Position numbers and translations under genes: made by a program. From Hysterangium stoloniferum (lineage: Eukaryota; Basidiomycota; Agaricomycetes; Hysterangiales; Hysterangiaceae): a stretch of DNA of 64,000 nucleotides. The stretch spans positions 927,918 to 991,917 of the forward strand of contig WHVD01000022.1 in assembly GCA_015178975.1 (NCBI GenBank), in the 5' to 3' direction. Shown one piece after another: positions 10,142 to 21,032 of this stretch; the first letter of the stretch is position 1; the number at the start of each line of letters is the position of its first letter. The notes under the pieces are model-generated. The model was not told the origin of the DNA, did no database searches, and saw nothing but the letters and a program-made list of their open reading frames with translations.

Positions 10142-12617
10142 TTATTGTCTTGACCAAAAATGAGATGTGTAAGAATAAAATTGATTAGGATATGACTCTG
10201 CAACATTAGTGTTGAAATAGGATGGATAGTAACTTGCAGGATTTCCGGTGCTGATGGCAGCAAGTTGAGGGGGTCGACCAGTGCTGATGGCGACAAGTTG
10301 AGGGAGTTGATTAAGCGTGTGTGGTGAGGCTGGACCATTTAACGCTGGGTGAAGGGGGGCTATAGGATATGTTTGTGAATTTTGTGTTAAGAATTCGGGC
10401 TCTACACGAGGAAAAGGAAATGGCGAGTTGTGATGAGAATGCATTAAAGAGTTATTGGGAGAGTATAGATGCATATCCTGAGGGATGATGAAAGTGGGTG
10501 GGTTATAGTGCTCAGGCTCGGCTTGAAGGCGGTGGGCAGGTGGTTGTGTTGGTGTCAAAGTGTTTTGAGGATGACATGAAGATGTTGGGCTTGAAAAATG
10601 AGAGTCTGGAGTTATTGTTGAGGGATGTGATATCTGAATTTGCTGATTATAGGTTAATGACGCTGCATTGGATGGTTTTGAAGCCTCGTCAAGCCCTGGT
10701 GTGCCAATCTTCCCTGAGCCTCTCGAAATTAACTTCCTGAGATTGTTGTGCATCTCTGTGAGTCGTTTTCTGTCCTGTCGCAGCCTTTTCACTGGTCACT
10801 CGTGATCTTTGCCTTTGCCAGTAGAGGATTCGAGGACCGAGGCTTGAGTTTCTACATGGGTTTGCAGACTGAGCACTTCGTTATCCAAAATATTAATATC
10901 CTCCTCAATAGACTTGATTGTACATTTTTGAACCAGCCCTAGAAAGAAGCAAATTAGTAAGGATCAATAAAAGACAAGAGAAAAAGTTCAGAAATCTACT
11001 ACTTACTGCTTCTTTGAATTGCACGTGCCACTCTGCGAAAGTGAGTTGCCTGTTGATCTCTCATATTGATACCATATTTGCACAGAATATTAAGGCTGGC
11101 CATACATCCAGAGTCAAATTGCATTCCACACATGATTCCCGCTAACATTGTGAGTTTTATCCCATCTCGATTTATATTCTGATGTGCCTGATCATTACCA
11201 TTGGATGTTAATGGTGATGCTTTCCATATTTCAAGTGGAATTTTGCTCAGTGGCTGGTAAATCCCTGCAAGGGTGAATCCAGATGCTGCTTCTTTATCTT
11301 TTAGCCAGTCCAGTTATTGTAGTTTATCAGATATTAGAAAATATGCAACAATAGATAAAACTTACCTGCTGCCTTCTTTCCTCCTGAGCGGATTAATTGT
11401 AAGGTACCTTCAAAGTCAGGTAATGGCTCTGCAGAGTAAAGGCTCATCATCACAGCATGAATGGGAAGTGTGACGTGTCCTTTTAGATTTCCAATCTTGC
11501 ATGTGAAATGTGTGAAGCAAAGATGGTATAAACAGGCTAAGTGTTCATATGGTGACAGAGTATGCAGTGCTTTGGTATGTTCAATGGCACAGTACCCTGT
11601 CATCCCATGACAAATTTCTTTGTAGTATAACCCGAGACCTAAATAATAATTGAGTTGACTGGTTGAACATAGCTAATTTTCACAAACCTAGTGCTTGACC
11701 TCTGTGGCCATCAGCCATGACACTATCAAAGCCCTCACCATGTATATGACGAAACTTAACCTTTGAACCTGTGTCTTCTTCTACAATGTTAAATATACAT
11801 TGAAATAAAATTTTGTGTGCTAGTGCACTCTGTGAGGTAGTAAATGCCTGAGTGACCACAATGGCTGTATTTGAGATTAGGGATGGTAATAAAACAAAAA
11901 GTAGTCTCACACTGTGAATACTCAGGGAACCACGCTTCCACCTCGAATTCTTGCCAGTTGTGAAGCCATTTGAAAGATGTGTCAATGGATGGCTGTTTGG
12001 TTTTGGATAGCAGTATACTCATGGCACGAAACATGCATACCACAAGCTGAAAGGTTCCCTCACCCTGGATCTCATGAGTTTCAATGCAGCAGACATAAAC
12101 TTCATCTTGTGGGAGTAGCTTATGCTCATTATAAACATGTTTAGCCCCTAAATAATATTGTTTCATAAAGTTTGCTATGAACATATTAAAAACACATACC
12201 TTCAAAACCGGTGCCATGGGGATAATGTAGATATTGGAGGTTGTCAATCAGACAAGCAGCTTGGTCAGCATTGGCAAGCAAAGGATGCAGATCGCCTAGT
12301 GCCGGATCTGTTATCCCTGCCCATCCCAAGACCTGATGAAGACTTGACATAAAAAAACTGTCTAATATAATTCTTCTTGGTGTTGCATCTGCAAGTTTCC
12401 AATTTAACTGATTCAATAGATTCTTCCAAATTTGAAGAATTGTGCCTGGTGTTATTGATGGATTGGGATCAGCGTGTGAATGAGGATGGTGTGACACAAG
12501 TAAAATATATGGGTATGATTGAAGATCATATGGTTCATAGAATTCAAAACGCACAGGGCATTCTGAAGTAACTTTAATATTCCACGGGCAAGGATGCCAT
12601 CCGCATTTCTGTGCCAT
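10142..12617 (-). pseudogene. MULE-like transposase-type gene of a multi-copy Agaricomycete family
   Basis: Minus-strand exons separated by about 50-bp introns form one protein. N-terminal part: PWNIKVTSECPVRFEFYEPY, LADATPRRIILDS, VLGWAGITDPALGDLHP (12617 to about 12200). Core: VCMFRAMSILLSKTK, PSIDTSFKWLHNWQEFEVEAW and MADGHRGQALGLG. Then CLYHLCFTHF, AVMMSLYSAEPLP, KIPLEIWKASP and NINRDGIKLTMLAGIMCGM. C-terminal part: a coiled-coil stretch and a Pro/His-rich tail ending at 10142. I recall this order from repetitive hypothetical proteins of mushroom genomes. The two Asp blocks and the following Cys/His suggest a MULE-type DDE core, but that class assignment is inference. A TGA at about 10800 splits the coiled coil from the tail, and the ALGLG junction needs frame changes, so the copy is probably dead. 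Confidence 0.6.
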
Positions 12618-12816
12618 ATGGCTTTTTTACTTTCAATTAGCAAAGACTACTATACCAATATTAATTGTTTTAGACTTATGACAAAGCTCCTTTTGGTCTC
12701 GAACAGCTGCCAAGAAATTGCAAGGAGCAAGGGGACCATAGCCATCTCAAGAGGCTGCTTCCTCATATTGTTGTATTTCTCTCTTGTTGTTACAGAGAAG
12801 TGCTTCCAAGTACCCT

Positions 12817-13700
12817 ATGTACTAAAATGTACATAAGGAGCTCAGCTCCAGCCTTGAAAATCATATCATATCATATCATATCATCAATACACCACATCTG
12901 TGTGTCACTGCAGCAACCCTTGCCACCTCTATCAGAGTTGTTGGCCTAATCAGATCCCTTGTCACCTCAATCTGAGCTGTTGACTGATCTGTTGTTCCCC
13001 TTGTCACCTCAATCTGATTTGTTGACTTTTGTTCCCCCTTGCCACTTCTTAATTGAATAGTTGGCTTTTATATATCTGTTGCCACCTCAGTTAGAGTTGT
13101 TGGCTATCAACCTATAATATATAAATAATCTCATACTATAGTCAACTCTTAATTGAGTACTGATTATTAGTTTTCCTTACATTGTTATTGGTAGTCTAAG
13201 ACTTCAGTCACCTCTAGTTGAGTAATTTGACTGTTTATTACATTGCAAATAATCCCTTTTCCATTGTTCATTCATTGTGAATCAGTAAAGCATATTCACA
13301 TAAATAAATACTGAGAATATCCTTGCAAGATCCTAAGACTACATTAAGATCCTGATAAGTTAGTATCACAGTAGACCTGTAGGTTAGTGTAAATAAAGCA
13401 TATATTAGCCAAATAGTGTTTTATTCTATATCTAATCTTTTGACCTGTTTATAAATATTTTTACTGTTTTATAAATAGTATAAAGTATATATAAACTAGC
13501 TAGAATCTAAGTTGAATCTAGATTCTGAATCAGTGAATTGTTATTCATATTTTAAGTATATATTTTCACAGAAAAAGAACAAGCTTGCACAAGCAGCTCT
13601 CAAAACCTTCTTTGCAAAGTAGGGTGCAGATATTCAAGTAAACTCTTGACTTCAGGGGTTCTAAGTCTACTAAGGCTGCCACTGATTAATATTGAGACTG
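12817..13700 (+). repeat. Probable 5' LTR/leader of the Ty3/gypsy element
   Basis: Lies between the MULE-like gene and the first gypsy coding sequence. It begins near TGTACTAAAATGTACATAAG and contains a run of ATCAT/ATATC units at 12868-12892. Bounds are approximate because no second copy is present for comparison. Assignment as LTR plus leader rests on position and composition only. Confidence 0.35.
12905..13105 (+). repeat. Imperfect tandem repeat, unit about 30-50 bp
   Basis: Four to five diverged copies of a unit built around TTG(C/T)CACCTC, an AAT(C/T)(A/T)GA-like middle and GTTG(G/A)CT follow one another here, with spacers of varying length. Probably part of the LTR or leader of the gypsy element. 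Confidence 0.5.
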
Positions 13701-14058
13701 GCTGGACGCTCATAATCAGAACCAGAAAGGTCTGACTGAGACGGAAGCCTTATTGCGATATGAACCTCCTACCATTGAGGAAATTGTCAATGAGGAAGCA
13801 TCTGTGAACCAATCTAAAGAAATAAGTCAGACCTATGTTATAGAAGACCCCTCTGAGTTAGAGGGATTGGAGGAGGAGAACTTCCCCTTCAACTCAGGAC
13901 AGTTACCCACCCTATCTCCTTATGAGGATTCAGACTCTGAAGTGGACAACTCCATTCCAAATGCTATGCCCAAGGTACTTTATGATAGACATGTCAGGAG
14001 GGACATCAAACTGGCTGCAAAAAAGGAAAGCAAAAGACCCAAGGTCCAATACCCTTGA
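13700..14058 (+). pseudogene. Ty3/gypsy polyprotein, gag-protease linker fragment
   Basis: A 101-codon open frame (13753-14058), extendable upstream in the same frame through DWLDAHNQNQKGLTETEA to about 13700. It is very acidic (EEIVNEEASVN, DPSELEGLEEENFPF, YEDSDSEVDNS) and ends in a basic KLAAKKESKRPK tail. No zinc knuckle or capsid domain was recognised, so gag is mostly missing. It precedes the protease region on the same strand, with a TIR element inserted between them. Confidence 0.5.
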
Positions 14059-14132
14059 TCCAGTCGGCGTATGAAGGAGGATTTGACCATCATTTACTGC
14101 AGAAAGGATCCCCCCAGTGGATACTCCAGTAT

Positions 14133-14806
14133 GGAGGGTGTTTATAATTACTATAATCTCAAATATTTACTAATAAAAGTCTTATTTTTACAAAACTCCA
14201 TCTTTAAATAGTGATATCTATTCTGAAACAATTATATCATCAAAAAACAACCATCAGAAATAGTTCTCCATATTACATCTTATACAACCCATAGTTATTT
14301 AACAAATTCCATTGTATATAATTTCCTTCCTTTTACAGATGCCTACTAATACTTTTATTAGTATTTTGTTTTTTAAAAGTTGTAATGAAGCTATTTCCAT
14401 GTAAAATATGTAAAATATTATTGGAAATTTTTCATACCACAGTTGTCTTTATTAAGTAAAACCTCCTATATATTCTGGGTATGTTGAATCAAGTAGAAAT
14501 CTGTTTAGATTGACAGATCTATTCCGAAGTAATACATATGTATTTAGAGGTGCCAATGATATACATATGCATGGAATGGACTATTTAAAGGTATCTATTT
14601 TTTAAAAGTATTAGTGTTTCAAACTACTAATTTTTTTATTGTCTAGTCGTGTCCAGAAAGATTCATTAGTTTGTAATGTATGAGAGAGTTTAAAACTTTT
14701 TGAAAGTTTTAAAAACCAAATTATGTTTGAATCACATCCCAGATGTTTAAATGACCTTTAGAGTATATTATAATTTGGTATACTTAATAGTTTTCAGATA
14801 TCCTCC
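14133..14806 (+). mobile_element. Non-autonomous TIR element, copy 1 (674 bp), TSD TAT
   Basis: Starts GGAGGGTGTTTATAA and ends CAGATATCCTCC, imperfect terminal inverted repeats, and is flanked by TAT at 14130-14132 and 14807-14809. The body closely matches 32203-32855 (for example TACTAATAAAAG, CTTTAAATAGTGA and CATATGCATGGAATGGACTA shared), which has its own 3-bp duplication. No coding capacity. It is inserted in the gypsy element between the linker and protease sequences. Confidence 0.8.
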
Positions 14807-14862
14807 TATAGGGATCTCAGCATTACACATCTATGAACACATAGGGAACTCAGAAGCCTCTA

Positions 14863-15038
14863 ATCCTATCAAAACCCAGGCTGGACACTGGCACCAACCT
14901 TTCCTTAATTTCAGAGGATTTCTATAAGGAATTAGAAGACCGCCCCAAGCTCAAACAAGGACTCAAGTTGTGCCTTGTTCAGCTTGCCAGTAATGCTAAA
15001 GCCTTAGGATATGTCAATGTCCCCATTTACCTTGAAGA
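14863..15038 (+). pseudogene. Ty3/gypsy aspartic protease fragment
   Basis: RLDTGTNLSLISEDFYKEL shows the retroviral-type aspartic protease active site (D-T-G) followed by the usual hydrophobic strand, then VQLASNAKALGYVNVPIYLE. The reading is cut at 15038 by a solo LTR and resumes after it at 15897 as SMLLKFTTEMYVV and VPILLGEDF, the end of the protease fold. Confidence 0.75.
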
Positions 15039-15043
15039 CGAAA

Positions 15044-15891
15044 TGTTATGACTGGACAATCCCGCCGGACTCCGGGCACTAACCCGTACGCCCCCACGCG
15101 CTACAAGCACCAATCGTCTGTTTATAGGATTTCCCGCCCGGACTCCGTTATGTCAAGACTCGTTACGTTCGACCTCATTACGATACATATCAGTCACCGG
15201 ACTTCCCCTGGACTCCGTCTCTGTCTATGTCCGTCTTCGTCCCACGCATCAGTCACCGGTCCCCGCTTAGAATCCCGTCACCGCTCTAATCGAGCCCCAT
15301 TCCCGTTTTAGTCAAATGACCTGTCACGATTTAGGACTCTGCTCCCGCTCCAGTTCCCGTTATGGGTTATGCTTTGTCACGATTCCGACTCCGCTCCGTT
15401 CCGTTCCGTTCCTAACACCAATTTGGTGTTTACTATTCCCATTTCATGTTTTGTTAGTTTTCGTTTCGTTATTACTGGATTTGGTATGTCATGCATTCCA
15501 CGGTCTATATAAACTGGCAGATGTTGTACATACAATCCAGTCAGAAAATTAGCTTAGATTCCCCCCAGTAATCTAATAATATTTTCCACTCTAAAACCTT
15601 ACTCAATTCACATCGCTCGCACTAGTCAGAGCCCACGGGCTCCGGCGCATCTATCTCTCTCAACCAACTCGACTCACGACTCACGACCCACGACCCTCGA
15701 CTTACGACCTACGACCCATGAACCCCGCCCGGACTCCCCGGGATCCCCATCCGTCCGTTTGAAATTGGACAACACGATCTAGCGAGGGCGCAGCCTATAA
15801 GCTGAAGCCAAGTCCTACCGGATATCCCGCGGGTTTCTCCGGATATCCCGCGGGTTTCTCCAGAAACCCGGCCTGTGTGTGTATCCTAACA
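15044..15891 (+). mobile_element. Solo LTR, family A copy 1 (848 bp), TSD CGAAA
   Basis: Begins TGTTATGACTGG and ends GTATCCTAACA, flanked by CGAAA at 15039-15043 and 15892-15896. Full-length relatives are at 29089-29900 (+), 18819-19563 (-) and 25450-26516 (-). It contains a TATA-like CTATATAAAC near 15506, consistent with an LTR promoter, and a tandem double copy of a GGATATCCCGCGGGTTTCTC unit near 15820-15860 that the 29-kb copy has only once. No open frame belongs to it. The target is the protease of the gypsy element. Confidence 0.9.
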
Positions 15892-15896
15892 CGAAA

Positions 15897-18790
15897 CCAG
15901 TATGCTCCTTAAATTTACCACTGAAATGTATGTTGTCTGAGGTATGACTGTGCCAATTCTTCTTGGGGAGGACTTTCATGTGAACTATGAGATCGGGACA
16001 CTACGAGACCAGCCATTGGGCTCTAGATTGATTCTATCAGGGAGGGTGGGGTCTATCCCAGCCAATTCCTCCAAAGAGCCACAGCCTTTAGCCTTCTAAA
16101 TTAGCAAGATTCCCTTTGAGGAACAAACCAATGACTCACCTGAATTGACTTCCAAACCAGACAAAGGGGTGTGTACTGAGAGAGTTGCATGAGCTCTACA
16201 GGATTGTACTATAGAACCAGAATCAGCTTGATTAGTACCAATCTATGTTGGAGATCTTATCAGTAACCAATGGATAGTCGAGGGAGTCATCTTGCAGAAT
16301 GACAATGGAAGTATACTAGCCACTCCGACCACTTCCATCTCTAGGGAACACACTATGATACCTCTTTCTAATCCCTCTCTGACACTATGAATCATTAGGC
16401 GAGGGGAAACCGTTGGATTAATTCATGATGCAAACAAATGGGCTCAGATGCCTAGATCTTCAACTGAGAAGGAATTGATGCAGTCAATGGCAACCAAGAT
16501 TGTTCACCTCGTAGAGAGCCTATCAAGAAAGAAGAGGAGCATGTCCTTAACCCTCAACCTTCTGGACAGTCCCTAGAATGGGAACTCATGGACAATTTCA
16601 ACCCAGAAGGCTCTAAAATGTCAGAGGTTGCCACTACAGAAACATTTCATTCAGAAGACTTACATAAGTTGGTTAACTTAGGACCTGACATTCCTACTGA
16701 CATCTCCTCTTGCTTTGAGTCAGTCTTGACTAAGAATGTCCAAGCCTTTGGAGTAGATAGGCAGTTAGGACAGGTAGACATTAAAGTCAGTGTCCCATTG
16801 AAAGAAGGTGCACAACCTATTTCGATGCTAATGTTTCCAACTTCCCCGGCCAACAGGAAGGTCATTGATGAACAAATGGATACCTGGTTTCAACAGGGAG
16901 TAATCGAACCATCGAAGAGTCCCTGGGGGGGTGCCAGCCTTTGTAGTCTATTGCAACGGGAAATGTGTGAGTGGTGATTGACTATCGGAAGTTGAACAGC
17001 CTAACAGTTCCCAATGAATTGCCATTGCCATGTCAGTCTGAAATCATGCAAGTGCTTTCCAGATCCAACATCCTATCTTCCTTTGATGCATTAGCCGGCT
17101 TTACCCAACTCGAAATGTTAGAAGAAGACAAACCGAAGACCACCTTCAGATCCCACTGAGGACTGTGGCAATTCATGAGAATGCCCTTTGGACTCTGTAA
17201 TGGACCCTCTATATTCCAGGGAGTTATGCAAACTGTACTCGCACCTTACCTATGGATATTCTGCCTAGTTTATATTGACGACATTGTGATCTTTTCTAAG
17301 ACATGGGACAATCATTTAGAGCATTTAGACCAGGTCCTACAAGCCATAATTGCAGCGGGAATCACCCCCTCACCCAAAAAGTGCTACATTGGGTATAACT
17401 CGATTCTATTACTAGGACATAAGGTGTCTAGACTCAGTTTTTTGACCCATCAAGAAAAGGTCGCTGCCATACTAGAACTAGCTATGCCTACCAAGATAGC
17501 AGATCTTCAATGTTTCCTTGGGATGGTTCTGTACTTCTCTGCTTACATACCATTTTATGCCTGGATGGTTGCTCCACTCTTCAACTTCTTAAAGAAACGA
17601 GTTCATTGGACTTGGGATTCCGAACACACCAGGGCTTTTGAAGACATCAAAGTTGGACTGAGCTCTGCTCCAGTACTTGGACACCCCATCAGCAGCATGC
17701 CTTATTGGCTATACACGGACACTTTGGACTTCGCATTGGGATGTTGTCTCCAACAAATACAGAAAATGATGCTTAAGAATCTAAAAGACACCAAATCTAT
17801 GCCCAAGCAAGATCAGCCTTCGATCAATCTCAAGACATACCCATTTTCATCACTCATTATAACACCAAGGAGCTGGAATTCACTTGGACAGATTCCTGGG
17901 CCTCGTATTTTGATGACACCAGTGTCACTGTTGAGTGTGTCATCACCTATTGGAGCCACATGCTCAAGAAAGCAGAATGCAACTACTCAGCCATGGAGTG
18001 AGAGGCATTAGCTGCTAAGGAGGGACTAGTCCATTTCCAGCCCTTTATCGAAGGAGAACATATACTTCTGATCACTGACCATGCAGCATTGCAATGGGTG
18101 CCAGATCTTATGAGAACACCAATCATCGACTGGCCACATGGGGGGTGGTATATGCGGCATACCCTGGTCTGGAAAATCCTACATCAAGCGGGATGAATAC
18201 ACAGGAATGTTGACCCACTGTCTAGACTCCCTTGAGTACCTGACTGCACTAGTCCCACAAGAGATGACCTCTTACCAATTGTAGCGGATTCTTACAACCA
18301 GAATGACAATGAGACATTATGGGAGAACAAACCAGCAGAAAAGGCCATCTTTCTCACTCATCATGAGTTAGTTGAACCGATTGGAACGATGGAAGAGGTC
18401 CCCCAAATGAAATGGGATCTGCACAACCTCCCCAGAAACAATGAAATTGACGAGGCACACTTTACTCTCTCAAATCCCCAATTGCTTATGGAAATCGACG
18501 AGAATTATGCTAAGGAACTTTACAACGGATATCAGAAAGATCCCACCTTCCGAAATCATTATGCCACCGATCCCATTTCCCCAAACATGGTAGCTACCCC
18601 TTTGCACTATTTCATCGGCAAGAATAAGCTAATGTTTTTTTTGAGATTCAGACTGGAAAAGTCGAATCTGCATACCTAGCAGCATGACGTCAACCATACT
18701 CAAATTGATACACGACAATCCCTTCAAAGGAGCTCATGTGGCCAGTCACAGACTCTTTCAGCTGATGATCTTCTTGGTGGCATATTGACA
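15897..18790 (+). pseudogene. Ty3/gypsy pol: protease end, reverse transcriptase, RNase H, integrase start
   Basis: After VPILLGEDF come a connecting region and the reverse transcriptase: VIDYRKLNSLTVP, DALAGFTQLEM, LWQFMRMPFGLCNGPSIFQ and the catalytic box LVYIDDIVIFSKTWDNH (about 17260), then LGHKVS and PTKIADLQCFLGMVLYFS. The RNase H part has LYTDTLDFALGCCLQQ and EALAAKEGLVHFQPFIEG with LITDHAALQW. An N-terminal integrase stretch (LIHDNPFKGAHVASHRLFQ) follows, before an inverted LTR at 18819; the integrase catalytic core is missing. Stops at about 16975, 17157, 18000 and others, and several frame changes, make this a dead copy. The box YIDD replaces the common YVDD/YLDD; this can be functional in related elements. 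Confidence 0.85.
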
Positions 18791-18818
18791 CAATCTGCAA
18801 GTCCAGGTCATAAAATAC

Positions 18819-19563
18819 TGTTAAGGGACATGCAGGCTCATGGAGGGTTTTCAGAGAAACCTGCAGATAATCTGGTAGGACTTGGCTTCAGCTTATAGGC
18901 TGCACCCTTGTGAGATCATGGTGTCCAATTTCAGACAGGCAGACAGAAAGCCCAGGGAGTCTGGGTGTAGTCAATAGGTCGGGAGGTCAGTCAGAAAGCC
19001 CATGGGATCTGATGAGGTTGATAGCATTGTTATTAAAAGATGAGAGATGGTAATTGAGCAGGGTACATACTAAGTTAATTGGGAGAACTAAGTTGATTTT
19101 CTGACCAGATTGTATGTACAACATTAGCTAGACTATATAGACTGTAGAATGTATGCAATGCCAAATCCAGTAATAATAAAGACTGAAACAAGTAATCATG
19201 AGATGAGATGAGTAAACACCAAACTAGGTGTTAGGGATGGAATGGAACGGAAGCAGGGTGTGAAACATGACAGGTCATTTGACTATAACAGGAATGGAGC
19301 TCAGTTAGAGAGCTGATGGGTTGTCCAGGTGGAGTCCAGTGAACTGGTACTTGGGACAGTGTTGGATATAGACAGGTTGACATGTGCAGGTCCCAGCAGG
19401 TATTCCAATGACTGGTGCATGAGACACAGAGGGCCAGGCATAGACAGGTTTGACATCCAGGTCCTGGCAGGCTGTCCAGTTGTGAACTTGGACCTGGTGG
19501 GTATAAAGAGTCTGGTGCATATAGGATGAGGTCCAGAGCCCAGCAGGTTTTCCAGTCCTAACA
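18819..19563 (-). mobile_element. LTR, family A copy 3, inverted, no clear TSD
   Basis: Read on the minus strand it begins TGTTAGGACTGG (19563) and ends at 18819 near CCTTAACA. It shares with copies 1 and 2 the segments around the conserved CCAATTTGG-like, TATA-like and AGCTGAAGCCAAGTCC blocks. Many CG dinucleotides of the other copies are TG or CA here. Flanks AATAC and CCTTA do not match, so it is either old or joined by recombination. It truncates the gypsy integrase. Confidence 0.7.
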
Positions 19564-19632
19564 CCTTAATAGATTTAAAATTATTTCTATTAAAACTATG
19601 ATTAGAGAGTAATTGAATTATATTTTCCTTAT

Positions 19633-20145
19633 TTACATTTTTTTTGGAAGTCTCATTGAATATTTCCTGTCAAGGAGTTCCACCAATGACAATATATGTA
19701 CAAAGAGTTTTCTATCTTTTAAGTAAACCATTATTGTTGATTTAGAATAGATGTTATCCACAAGTACTTTCCACTGCTCTTCAAAAGAACTTTTATGGAA
19801 TTTACATCCATTAAAATTGTTTCTAATGCTGATAAAGTTGTCTATATACCATGATTTTGAAAATACTTTTTTACTATAAAACTTAACTTCAATCTTTGTC
19901 ATTCCCACATTCGTTAATCTTTCTAGTGATTGTGACATTGCCTCAGTAGGATCAATATATAAATTGTGGATTCTAGATCCTAGAGTAGTCATCATATCAC
20001 AGCTTTCTAGCATTTGTACAAATTTATTGTATACTTTAATTTTACATGAATGGTCATCATTAAAGAAGGATATACAATTACACCATCTACAGCAAATACA
20101 AAAACAGCCCTTTCCTTCCCTGAAGAGATGATTTTGTACAACCAT
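19633..20145 (-). CDS. Unrecognised 170-residue ORF, AT-rich
   Basis: An undisturbed minus-strand frame of 170 codons in AT-rich sequence. The N-terminal part has a Cys cluster (CFCICCRWCNC), then KIKVYNKFVQMLESCD, SLERLTNVGMTKIEVKFY, and a C-terminal VYLKDRKLFVHILSLVELLDRKY. The regular alternation of polar and hydrophobic residues and the lack of stops look like a real coding sequence, not chance. I could not place the family; a replication-type protein of a mobile or viral-derived element is only a guess. It lies between an inverted LTR and the dispersed repeat, so it may belong to an uncharacterised element. Upstream exons were not found. Confidence 0.4.
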   Translation of the reverse strand: MVVQNHLFREGKGCFCICCRWCNCISFFNDDHSCKIKVYNKFVQMLESCDMMTTLGSRIHNLYIDPTEAMSQSLERLTNVGMTKIEVKFYSKKVFSKSWYIDNFISIRNNFNGCKFHKSSFEEQWKVLVDNIYSKSTIMVYLKDRKLFVHILSLVELLDRKYSMRLPKKM

Positions 20146-21032
20146 AGGTATATGGATGAAATATCATAATCATATTGACAGATTCACTGAAATGGCAAAC
20201 TATGTGCAAATGTGTTTCTTGGGCTGACTTGATACAGGCTGCTATTCAACACTGTGAATTGTTTGGGGATGGCTTAGTTGAAATGAGTGCTTGAGGAAGC
20301 CGAAGAAGCCTTGCAATGTGATTGTTGCCATTTTTTCTTTCAAGAATCAACGTGAATAATTATGTAATATGCCTCTGCAAATGCATCACTAAAGATGACC
20401 TGATGGGCTAGCCATCAATCTGGTACAACCACTCTATACTGCATGTGGTGAGGACAAAAGTCCAGCGATTCAACTGATGACACATTTGGGGTGCATGTCC
20501 CAGACCAACCTACTGTATTGCTTCAGTCGTCAGTTGTCATGGGCATCCTACTGGTGAAATAACAATAAATCATTTTACAGCAGATCAAATACCCATCTCT
20601 GCACTTGAAGAGTTATCACGGAGTTGTTTATTCAAGAGTTAACTGATGGTACAAAGATTGAAAGTATGGATTATTAATTTCATTGTTATTTATAAAGGAG
20701 GCTGATTATGGTTCAGTAGATTCAATGAATGTCTGGGGACCTCTATGGATGTGTTGTATCACAACTACAGCATTCCACATCTACCCATACATTCAGTATC
20801 AGACATTTGCCATAATGGAGTTATGATCCACTCAGAATGTTTTGGAAATAGATGACAATGTTTTATACGAGATAATACTGCCGTGAAACATGCCCTTATT
20901 GTCTTTAGGACACCAGGAAGGCACAGTGATAATGAGCATCATGGTGCTGTACTACATAGCCCAGAGCCACTCCCAGCCTGGAAGAGGATTCGTGGAAGCC
21001 TGTTGTCAAATAGGCTCACTGGTCTGGGTCAA
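20146..21032. other. Unassigned stretch, probably TE debris
   Basis: No conserved protein pattern was recognised on either strand and no match to other parts of the window was noticed. The sequence ends where the 2.2-kb dispersed repeat starts. Confidence 0.3.
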
